Shown: positions 16,550-24,327 of the stretch, in pieces
Layout of the letters: each line of letters opens with the position of its first letter
How positions within the stretch are numbered: position 1 is the first letter of the stretch
Program-made: the position numbers and the translations under genes
Source of the DNA: Umezawaea sp042738955
GTDB taxonomy: Bacteria; Actinomycetota; Actinomycetes; Mycobacteriales; Pseudonocardiaceae
DNA length: 64,000 bases
Direction of reading: 5' to 3'
Assembly: GCF_042738955.1 (NCBI RefSeq)
Contig: NZ_JBHYHC010000034.1
Span: forward strand, 1-64,000
The notes under the pieces: generated by a model
Database searches by the model: none
What the model was told of the DNA's origin: nothing
The model's input: the letters and a program-made list of their open reading frames with translations, nothing else

Positions 16550-19500
16550 TCGCGCACCCGCAGACCGTTCCGCTGTCCGTCGGCCAGGAAGCGATGTGGC
16601 TGGACTGGCGGCTCGATCCCGAGCAGTGGATCCACATCATCCCCACCCCGTACGCGGTGGCGGGCGAGGTCGACGTGACGCGCCTGCGCGCGGCGGTCCA
16701 CGCGCTCGGCAGGGCGTACCCCCAGTTGCGCGGCCGGGTGGTGAGCGGGGAGGGCGGACCGGTGCTGTCGTGGGCCGACGCCCCGGAGATCCCCCTGACC
16801 GAGCACGAGACGTCGTTCGACCGCGACGCGGCCGTCCGCCTGGTCTGGCAGCGGCCGTTCGACCTGCGGCGGGGACCGCTGGCGCGGGTGGACCTGGTGC
16901 GCGGACGCGGGTGGACCGTCCTGGTGATCGCCGTCCACCACATCGTCCACGACGGGGCGTCCGCTCTGCTGACCATCGACGCCTTGGCGAGGGCGTACGC
17001 GGGTGAACCGCTCGAGCAGGGCGACGACGGCCCCGCACTGACCGGTTTCGCGCTCCGCTCCCGCGACCTCGCGGACACCGGAGCGGGCGCCGCGCACCGC
17101 GACCACTGGCGCGGCGTGCTCGGTGGCCGACCACCGTTCACCCTCCCCGCTCCCGTCGGCGAACCGGCGTACACCGCGCTGCGCGCGGACGTTCCGGAAG
17201 AGCTGGCCGCGGAGTTGAGGAGCAGGGCCGCGACGTCGGGCGTCTCGTACGTCACGGTGCTGCTCACGGCCTACTGCGCGGTGTTGCGCAGGCACACCGG
17301 TGCTGACGACGTCCTGGTCTTCCTGCCGTTCCACGGCCGGACCGCGGAGTCCGTCCGTGACACGGTCGGCTACTTCGTCAACACGCTGCCGGTGTCGGTG
17401 ACGATCGCCGCCACCGACACGTACGCCGACCTCTTCCAGCAGGTGCGCACGCGGGTCAGGGCCGCTGTGGACAACGGGGACCTCCCCCTGCCCGCGATCC
17501 TGCGATCCGCGGGCCTGACGGGGCCGGAAGCACTGGCCCGCACCGCGCAGACCGTGTTCCAGCACTGGAACGCCGGTCTGCACGACACCGTCGACGTGCA
17601 GGACGTCCGGTTGCGCGCGGAGGGGTCCTCCGCACGGCTGAGCCTCCTGGACATGGAGAGCAGCGCGGGCTTCCCCCTCGCCGTCATGGTCCGCGAGGAC
17701 AGCGCGGGCACCCACGTGCTGTGGAAGGACCCGAACGGCGCGGTGGGAGCCGAGCGGATCGCCGTGATGGCGGCCGATTACCTCCACGTGCTGCGCGAGA
17801 TCGCGGCCGACCCGGACGCGGCGCTGGTGGCGGTGTCCGACGACGCGCGACGAGGTCGGGAAGCACCCGAGGGGCGACCGGCGCCGAACCCGGTCGCGAG
17901 CGGGGCGTGGGACGACATGGTCCAGGTGTGGGAGGAGGTCCTCGGTATCGACGACGTCACGCCGGAGGACTCCTTCTTCGAGCTGGGCGGACACTCGCTG
18001 CTGGCGGAGAGCCTGGTGAACGCCGTGTCCCGCCGGTTCGCGACCGACGTGTCGATCAGGACGCTGTTCGACCACCCGTTCCTCGCGGAGTTCGCCGACG
18101 AGGTGCTCGGCACGGCGGTCGCCGAGGTCCCGCCGGACCGGCGGGAAGGACCGGCGTCCGTTTTCCAGCAGGGGATCTGGCTGGCCGAGCAGCTCGAACC
18201 GGGTCTCGCCCTGCACAACGTGCCGATGGCGTGGCGCGTGCCGGGTGGCGGCCTGGATCCGCTGACCCTGCGCCGGGCGTTGGCGGGCGTCATCGCCGAC
18301 CACGAGGTCCTGCGCACGTCGTTCCACAACCGGGAGGGCCGGATCCTCCAGGTCGTGGAAGCCGCCTGGGAGCCGGAGCCGCTCACCGTCCGGGTCGATG
18401 GCGAGGACGCGGTGCACGAGTGGCTGGACGCCGCCGCTCACCACGAGTTCGACCTGGAGTCCGGCCGACCCCTGACCGCCGCGCTCGTCGAGAGCGGCGG
18501 TGACCAGGTTTTCTTCGTGTGCGTCCACCACCTCGTGTGGGACGCCGCCTCCCAGGACGTCTTCCTCCGCGCGCTGAACGCCCACTACACCGGGCTCTCC
18601 GCCTCCTCGCCCGCGCTCGAAGCGCCTGTCCTGCCCGCTTGGCTGCCGGGGGCGTCCGACGCCTCTCCCGCGGAGGGCTCGTCGCCCTTCCTCCTGCCCG
18701 ACGGCGTCGGACTCCACGCCCTCACCCGGAAGCTGGGCTGCACGGCGGCGGACGTCGCTCTGGCGGCGTTCGCCGCGCTGCTGGCCTGGTACACCGGCAA
18801 GCAGGAGCTGACCGTCGAGGTCGACGACTCCGTCCTGGGCATCGGGGCCGCCGCCGATCGGACCTTCACCGAACTGGTGGCCGACGTCGCGTCGCGGCGT
18901 CGCGGCACCGCTGTCGTCGGCGACGCGCGGTTCTCCTACGGGACGCCCGGAACTCCGCTGGGCCGGTCCGGCCTGCACCTCGCGGTGTCGCCCGCACAGG
19001 AAGGTCACGACGGACGGCTGGTCTTCGACGGTCGTCTCGGGCTCTCGCGGATGCGGCTGATGGCCGACCACTACACGAGGATCTTCGCGATCCTGACCGA
19101 CGAGCCGGACACGGTGATCGGCGCGGTCGAGCCGCTGAGCGCTGACGAGCGCGAGACCCAACTCCGTCGGTGGAACGACACCGCCGCCGCCTACCCGCGC
19201 ACGGCGGTGACCGAGTTGATCCGCGAGCACGCGGTGGCGAACCCGTTCGCGGTGGCGCTCACCGACGGCGACGTGAACCTCACCTACGGCGCGCTTCTCG
19301 CCACCGCCGAGGAGCGAGCGCGAGACCTGGTGCACAGGGGCGTGCAGCCCGGAGAGCTGGTCGCCCTGCTGCTGCCCAGGGGCCAGGAGCAGGTCACGGC
19401 GATTCTGGCGGTCCTCCTCGCGGGTGCCGCCTACCTGCCGCTCGACCCCGCGTACCCGCCACGGCGGATCGCCCACCTCCTGGCGGACTCCGGAAGTCGC

Positions 19501-22500
19501 TGGGTGCTCACCGACGGCGACGGGCTCCGGCACGGAGGCCTCCGCGAGTTCACCGGACAGGTGCTGGACCGGATCGGGGAGGGAGGGGATCGCACCGAGG
19601 TAGCCCTGCCCACGGTCTTCCTGGACTCACCCGCGTACTGCATCTACACGTCCGGGACCACCGGTCGCCCGAAGGGGGTGGTCATCACCCACCGCAACCT
19701 CGTCCGGCTGCTGCGACCCGAGGGCGCGCCGCTGTCGTTCTCGTCGTCCGACGTCTGGACGGCGTTCCACTCCTACACCTTCGACGTCTCCGTGTGGGAG
19801 GTGTTCGGGTGCCTGTCGCACGGCGGCAGGCTGGTGACCGTCTCCACCGACGAGGTGAACGACCCGTGGCTGTTCCTGGAACTGCTCCGCGGGGAAGGCG
19901 TCACCGTGGTCTGCCAGACCCCGAGCGCGTTCGGGCGCCTGACGTCGTCGGGCGGCAGCGCTCCCGGTGACCTGGACGGGCTGCGCTACGTGCTGCTCGC
20001 GGGTGAGGCGCTGCGACCGGCAGGCCTCCGCGACTGGGCCGAGCGGTTCCCCCACGTGCGGTTGGTCAACCTCTACGGGCCGACCGAGACCACGGTGTAC
20101 GCCAGCTCCCACACGATCACCCCGGCCGACATCGCGACCGGCACGAGCACCATCGGCACACCGCTCCCCACCACGACCTTGTTCGTCCTGGACCAGCACA
20201 CGGGAGCCCGGTTCCTGCCCGTCGGCGCCGTCGGGGAGCTGTACATCGGCGGAGAGGGGGTGGCGGCCGGGTACCTGAACCGCGCGGAGTCGACCGCCGA
20301 GAAGTTCGTCCCGTCCCCGTTCGACGGCCGCGTGCTCTTCCGGACCGGGGACCTCGTGCGCCACGCGACGGACGGCGGCCTGGAGTTCCTGGGGCGCGCC
20401 GACCGCCAGGTGAAGGTCCGCGGCTACCGCGTCGAGCCGGGCGAGGTCGAAACCGCTCTGCGGGCCGTCCCCGGCGTGGCCGACGCGGTCGTGGTCGTCG
20501 AGGACGACCACCTGGTCGCCGTCGTGCGCGGGGCGCGCGACCTCACCAGCGACGCGCTGCGCGCGCACCTCGCCGAGGAACTCCCCGCGTACCTGGTGCC
20601 GCACAAGCTCAAACGCGTCGACAGCATGCCGTTGACCTCGCACGGCAAGCTCGACCTCGACCTCCTGATGGCGACGGCCGTGCCCTTGGCGGTCTCCGAC
20701 CGCCCGCGACCGGAGACGTCGACCGAGATCCGGTTGGCGCGCTTGTGGACCACGGTGCTCGGCGTCGACGACCCGGGGGTCGACGACGAGTTCTTCGCGC
20801 TGGGAGGCCACTCGTTGCTGGCCTTCCGCCTCGTCGGACTGGTCGGCGAGCACTTCGGGGTTCGGCTGGGGGTGCGAGACCTGTACGAGCGGTCCCGGCT
20901 GCGCGAACTCGCCCGTCTGCTCGACGAGCGCGGCGACGCGTCCGACGCCCCCGCGCCCTCGACAGCGGTCGACGGCGCCACCGAGCCCGTCTCCCCCTTC
21001 CACGAGGGGGTGCTGCTGGCGGAACTCCTGTCCGAGAGCGTGCGGCACAACGTGTTCCTCGCGTGGACGACGCCGGATCCGGTGGACCTCGACCTGCTGG
21101 AGGCGGCGTTCACCGGGCTCGTCGCCGGGCACGAGATCCTGCGCACCGGCTACCTGCTCGACGCGGGGACGCCGCGCCAGTCGATCCACGCCCCGTGGAC
21201 ACCGAAGATCGAGACCTTGGACCTGCGGACCTCGCGGGACGCGCCCGCCGAGCTGACCGGGTGGCTGGACGACGCCGCGGGCACGCGCTTCCAGCTGGCG
21301 ACCGGCCAGCTGCTGCGGGTCGCGCTCGCCGACCTCGGCGAACGCGGGCACGCGCTGCTCCTGTGCCTGCACCACGTGCTGGTCGACGACAGCGCGATCC
21401 CCGTCCTGCTGGCCGAACTCCAGCGCTACTTCCAGGCCGCGCGCGACGGGCGTCCCGCCGCGCCGCCGGTTCAGCAGTACGGCGACTTCGTCCGGGTCCA
21501 CCAGGCACGGCTCGACAGCGGGCGCCGTCGAGCGGATCTCGCGCACTGGCGTGGGCGCCTGTCCTCCGCGCCGCCCTACCTGGACTTCCCCGCACCTCGG
21601 GTGGCGGCTCCCGACGGTGCCGTGCGCCTGTCGCTTCCGCCGAGCACCACGCGACGGCTCCGCGAGTTCCAGAGCGAGCAGAACGTCAGCTGGTTCATGG
21701 CGTTCGGCGGCGCCCTGTGCCTGGCGCTGCACCGCTGGAGCGGGCAGGCCGACCTGACGGTGGGCGTGCCCGTCACGAGCCGCGCGCCGGGGGACGGGCA
21801 CGACCTGCTGGGACCCGCGCTCAACACCGTGGTCCTGCGGTCGAACCTCGGCGGGGGGAACGCCACCGCCGCGGACGTCGTCCGAATGATCCGCGCCGAA
21901 CTGCTGACCGCGATGGAACACGCGGGAACGCCGTTCGAGGACGTGGTGCGCGACCTCGCCCCGGAACGCCGAGCGGGACGCACCCCGTACGTCGACGTGC
22001 TGCTGAACATGAACCTGCGCGGTGGTCGTCGAGCCGTGCTCGGCGACGCGGTGCTGGAGCCGTTCTTCGCCGACGAGTTGTGGGCGCGCGACACCAAGTT
22101 CGGAGCGACCCTCACGGTCGCGGAACAGGACGACGACCTGACCGCGATCCTCTCCTACCAGGGCGCGCTGGTCTCGGCTGAGGCGGCACGGGATCTCGCC
22201 AACGGCGTCGTGACCGCGTTGGCCGAACTCGTCGACGGGGAGGACGGGGTCACGGCCGCCCCGCGGCAGGCGTCCGGCCGCGCGCAGTACCTCGACCTCG
22301 CGATCGCTCGGGAGTCGGACCGGGACAGCACGCGCTACCGCGACCAGGTCGAGCACTGGGCGTCCGCGCTGAGCGGGGCGCCCGCCTACCTCGACCTGCG
22401 GGCTCCTGCTCGGGTCGAGCCCAACGGTGTGGTGCCGATCCCCTTGCCCGACGGGTTGTCGAGCTCCTACGGGGCCCTGCAAGCCGAGCACCGCGTCTCG

Positions 22501-23097
22501 CCCTACATGATCGTGTGCACCGCGCTGGCGGTGCTGCTGCACCGCCGAACCGGCCGTCGCGACGTGACGTTCACCAGCGGGATGACGAGCCGGGTCTCCG
22601 CCGACCTGGCCGACGTCATCGGGCCCGCGCTGAACACCGTGGTCCTGCGCTCGCGACTCGACCCCGCCGACACGGTGCTGCACGGCCTGCTGACGATGCG
22701 CGAAACCGTCCTGGACGCGATGGCCAACGCCGAAGTCGGCTTCGCGGACGTCGTCACCCGCCTGCGCCCACCACGCCTGCCCGGTCGCACTCCCTGGGGT
22801 GACGTGGCCCTGGAGTTCGAGGTGGTCGCCGAGCGGCCCCCGACGCTCGGCGGGCACCCGTTGCACCCGGTGGACATCAGCCGCCGGGACGCCGAATACC
22901 TGGGCAAGACCTCGCTGACCGTCGCCTTCGTCCTGGAGGGGTCGCGGCTGCGCGGTCGGGTCGCGCACCGCGGCGACCGCGTCGGCCGGGCCGACGCCGA
23001 GCGGTTCGCGGCGGAGCTGGGACGGTTGGTCGCCTCGGTTCCCGACCTGGTGCGCGAAGCCGTCGCACCGGCCGTCACCCTGCGGGACCCGACGTGA
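16546..23097 (+). CDS. Nonribosomal peptide synthetase, C-PCP-C-A-PCP-C-C(half)
   Basis: 2183 aa, GTG start overlapping the previous stop. Domains (approximate residues): C1 1-440 with canonical HHIVHDGAS at 130; PCP1 450-525 with ELGGHSLL; C2 530-860 with altered HHLVWDAAS at 659 and a visibly short C-lobe; A 880-1385 with YTSGTTGRPKG (1033), FDVSVWEVF, NLYGPTETTV (1174) and SHGKLDLDLL; PCP2 1390-1465 with ALGGHSLL; C3 1480-1905 with altered HHVLVDDSA at 1608; and a final C-lobe-only segment 1907-2183. The last segment is an in-frame duplication of the C3 C-lobe, offset by exactly 810 bp. There is no thioesterase or reductase domain. PCP1 lacks its own A domain and probably depends on the stand-alone A protein. 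Product release may use C3, the downstream PKS, or the amide synthetase. Confidence 0.9.
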   Translation: MIAHPQTVPLSVGQEAMWLDWRLDPEQWIHIIPTPYAVAGEVDVTRLRAAVHALGRAYPQLRGRVVSGEGGPVLSWADAPEIPLTEHETSFDRDAAVRLVWQRPFDLRRGPLARVDLVRGRGWTVLVIAVHHIVHDGASALLTIDALARAYAGEPLEQGDDGPALTGFALRSRDLADTGAGAAHRDHWRGVLGGRPPFTLPAPVGEPAYTALRADVPEELAAELRSRAATSGVSYVTVLLTAYCAVLRRHTGADDVLVFLPFHGRTAESVRDTVGYFVNTLPVSVTIAATDTYADLFQQVRTRVRAAVDNGDLPLPAILRSAGLTGPEALARTAQTVFQHWNAGLHDTVDVQDVRLRAEGSSARLSLLDMESSAGFPLAVMVREDSAGTHVLWKDPNGAVGAERIAVMAADYLHVLREIAADPDAALVAVSDDARRGREAPEGRPAPNPVASGAWDDMVQVWEEVLGIDDVTPEDSFFELGGHSLLAESLVNAVSRRFATDVSIRTLFDHPFLAEFADEVLGTAVAEVPPDRREGPASVFQQGIWLAEQLEPGLALHNVPMAWRVPGGGLDPLTLRRALAGVIADHEVLRTSFHNREGRILQVVEAAWEPEPLTVRVDGEDAVHEWLDAAAHHEFDLESGRPLTAALVESGGDQVFFVCVHHLVWDAASQDVFLRALNAHYTGLSASSPALEAPVLPAWLPGASDASPAEGSSPFLLPDGVGLHALTRKLGCTAADVALAAFAALLAWYTGKQELTVEVDDSVLGIGAAADRTFTELVADVASRRRGTAVVGDARFSYGTPGTPLGRSGLHLAVSPAQEGHDGRLVFDGRLGLSRMRLMADHYTRIFAILTDEPDTVIGAVEPLSADERETQLRRWNDTAAAYPRTAVTELIREHAVANPFAVALTDGDVNLTYGALLATAEERARDLVHRGVQPGELVALLLPRGQEQVTAILAVLLAGAAYLPLDPAYPPRRIAHLLADSGSRWVLTDGDGLRHGGLREFTGQVLDRIGEGGDRTEVALPTVFLDSPAYCIYTSGTTGRPKGVVITHRNLVRLLRPEGAPLSFSSSDVWTAFHSYTFDVSVWEVFGCLSHGGRLVTVSTDEVNDPWLFLELLRGEGVTVVCQTPSAFGRLTSSGGSAPGDLDGLRYVLLAGEALRPAGLRDWAERFPHVRLVNLYGPTETTVYASSHTITPADIATGTSTIGTPLPTTTLFVLDQHTGARFLPVGAVGELYIGGEGVAAGYLNRAESTAEKFVPSPFDGRVLFRTGDLVRHATDGGLEFLGRADRQVKVRGYRVEPGEVETALRAVPGVADAVVVVEDDHLVAVVRGARDLTSDALRAHLAEELPAYLVPHKLKRVDSMPLTSHGKLDLDLLMATAVPLAVSDRPRPETSTEIRLARLWTTVLGVDDPGVDDEFFALGGHSLLAFRLVGLVGEHFGVRLGVRDLYERSRLRELARLLDERGDASDAPAPSTAVDGATEPVSPFHEGVLLAELLSESVRHNVFLAWTTPDPVDLDLLEAAFTGLVAGHEILRTGYLLDAGTPRQSIHAPWTPKIETLDLRTSRDAPAELTGWLDDAAGTRFQLATGQLLRVALADLGERGHALLLCLHHVLVDDSAIPVLLAELQRYFQAARDGRPAAPPVQQYGDFVRVHQARLDSGRRRADLAHWRGRLSSAPPYLDFPAPRVAAPDGAVRLSLPPSTTRRLREFQSEQNVSWFMAFGGALCLALHRWSGQADLTVGVPVTSRAPGDGHDLLGPALNTVVLRSNLGGGNATAADVVRMIRAELLTAMEHAGTPFEDVVRDLAPERRAGRTPYVDVLLNMNLRGGRRAVLGDAVLEPFFADELWARDTKFGATLTVAEQDDDLTAILSYQGALVSAEAARDLANGVVTALAELVDGEDGVTAAPRQASGRAQYLDLAIARESDRDSTRYRDQVEHWASALSGAPAYLDLRAPARVEPNGVVPIPLPDGLSSSYGALQAEHRVSPYMIVCTALAVLLHRRTGRRDVTFTSGMTSRVSADLADVIGPALNTVVLRSRLDPADTVLHGLLTMRETVLDAMANAEVGFADVVTRLRPPRLPGRTPWGDVALEFEVVAERPPTLGGHPLHPVDISRRDAEYLGKTSLTVAFVLEGSRLRGRVAHRGDRVGRADAERFAAELGRLVASVPDLVREAVAPAVTLRDPT
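21460..23094 (+). repeat. In-frame tandem duplication of a condensation-domain C-lobe
   Basis: Copy 1 is about 21460-22270 (C-lobe of C3); copy 2 is about 22270-23094. Landmarks recur at a constant 810-bp offset: CAGTAC at 21475 and 22285, the HW...L..APxYLD region at 21541 and 22351, and GPALNTVVLRS at 21811 and 22621, where the DNA is nearly identical. Copy 2 has no N-lobe and therefore no HHxxxDG motif. The copies have diverged at most other positions, so the event is old and the frame has been kept. Confidence 0.85.
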
Positions 23098-24323
23098 GCG
23101 TCGGAGCGGTCGCCGAGGTGCCGCTGCGCTCGCACCCGGTGGTTCGGGGGCTCGTCGCCGCGGAGATCACCTCGGTCCTGGGCACCCAGCTCAGCGTCGT
23201 CGCCATCCCGTGGCTGGTGTTGAACCTGACCGGTTCGCCGCGGTACATGGGCCTCGTGGTGGCCGCCCAGTTCGCGGGCATGGCCGTGATGGGCGCGACC
23301 AGCGCGGCCTGGGTGGGGCGGTTCAGCCCTCGGCGCGTGATGCTCGCCGCCGACCTGCTGTGCGCCCCGTTGATCGCGGCGCTGCTGGTGCTGCACCTGT
23401 TCGGCGCACTGCACATCGCGGTGTTCGCCGCGGTGATGTTCGTCGTCGGCGGCTGTGCGGCCCCGTTCCTGGCGGGCCAGCAGGCAGTCCTGGTCGGCGT
23501 CACCTCCGACGAGACGCGGTTGAGCCGCGTGAGCGCGATCCTGCAGAGCGCGGGCAGGGCGGGCATGCTCGTCGGTCCCGTGCTCGCGGGTTTGCTGATC
23601 TCGTTGGTCGACGCGCCGCTGGTGCTGCTGGTGGACGCGACGAGCTACGCGATCTCGGCGCTCATCCACTGGAGGTGCCTGCCGAGGACGCCCGCGCCCG
23701 CTCCGGGACGCCAGGGCTCGCTGACCGCGGGACTCCGAGCCCTGCTGGCGAACCGGCTCACGGCGGGGTGGTCGGCGGGGCTGGTGCTCGCGGAGGTGGC
23801 GTGGCAGGGCCTCTTCGCCCTCCTGCCCGTGTTCGCCGTGGTCCGGTACGCCGGGTCGCCGACCGTGGCGGGGGTCTTGTTGAGCGCGTTCGGATGCGGT
23901 GCGCTGGTGGGCGCCCTGCTGGTCGGTGTGGTGCTGCGGCGGACGTCCGCCCGCACCCTCGCGCTGGTGGGGCGGGTCGTGCTCTGCGCGGCGTTTGCCG
24001 TCCTGCTCCTCCCGTTGACCCTGCCGTCGCTGATCGGGTGCCTCGTGGTCGTCGGGCTGCTCAACGGGCAGAGCAACTCCTCCCTCTCCACCGTGCGGAT
24101 GTTGAGCATCCCGGAGAACGCGAGACCCGCCGCCCTGACCGTCGCCACCGCGATCGCGCTGGGCGGCGGCACGGCGGGCTGGGCCCTGGCGGGCGTGGTC
24201 GCCGAATCCGCCGGTCTCCACGCGGCGGTGCTGTGCGCGGTTTCGGCACAGGTCGCGGCGACCGCGCTCTTCGTCTTCGGCGTGACCGGAACCGGTCGTG
24301 ATCCACTACCCGCGAAAGGCTGA
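23094..24323 (+). CDS. MFS transporter, probable product exporter
   Basis: 409 aa from the GTG overlapping the NRPS stop. About 12 hydrophobic segments run through the protein, with a typical N-terminal half start (VVRGLVAAEITSVLGTQLSVVAIPWLVLNL) and a motif-A-like loop WVGRFSPRRVMLAADL after the second or third helix. It most resembles the DHA3-type (enterobactin exporter-like) major facilitator proteins often found in NRPS clusters. It would sit in the cytoplasmic membrane and export the cluster product or confer self-resistance. The C-terminus overlaps the beginning of the PKS reading frame by a few bases if the earliest PKS start is used. Confidence 0.85.
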   Translation: MSVGAVAEVPLRSHPVVRGLVAAEITSVLGTQLSVVAIPWLVLNLTGSPRYMGLVVAAQFAGMAVMGATSAAWVGRFSPRRVMLAADLLCAPLIAALLVLHLFGALHIAVFAAVMFVVGGCAAPFLAGQQAVLVGVTSDETRLSRVSAILQSAGRAGMLVGPVLAGLLISLVDAPLVLLVDATSYAISALIHWRCLPRTPAPAPGRQGSLTAGLRALLANRLTAGWSAGLVLAEVAWQGLFALLPVFAVVRYAGSPTVAGVLLSAFGCGALVGALLVGVVLRRTSARTLALVGRVVLCAAFAVLLLPLTLPSLIGCLVVVGLLNGQSNSSLSTVRMLSIPENARPAALTVATAIALGGGTAGWALAGVVAESAGLHAAVLCAVSAQVAATALFVFGVTGTGRDPLPAKG

Positions 24324-24327
24324 CGAC

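Noticed and set aside
9568..20700. Naming the amino acids activated by the three A domains
   Set aside because: Pocket residues read by eye (for example FDVAAEE, FDFSVWE, FDVSVWE with following positions) did not match any code I could recall with certainty, so no substrate is claimed.
16078..22968. Frames of 1151 aa and 1113 aa on the minus strand opposite the NRPS
   Set aside because: They mirror NRPS codons, are rich in Arg, Val, Gly and Gln with no motifs, and have no ribosome sites. The sense frame has complete domains.
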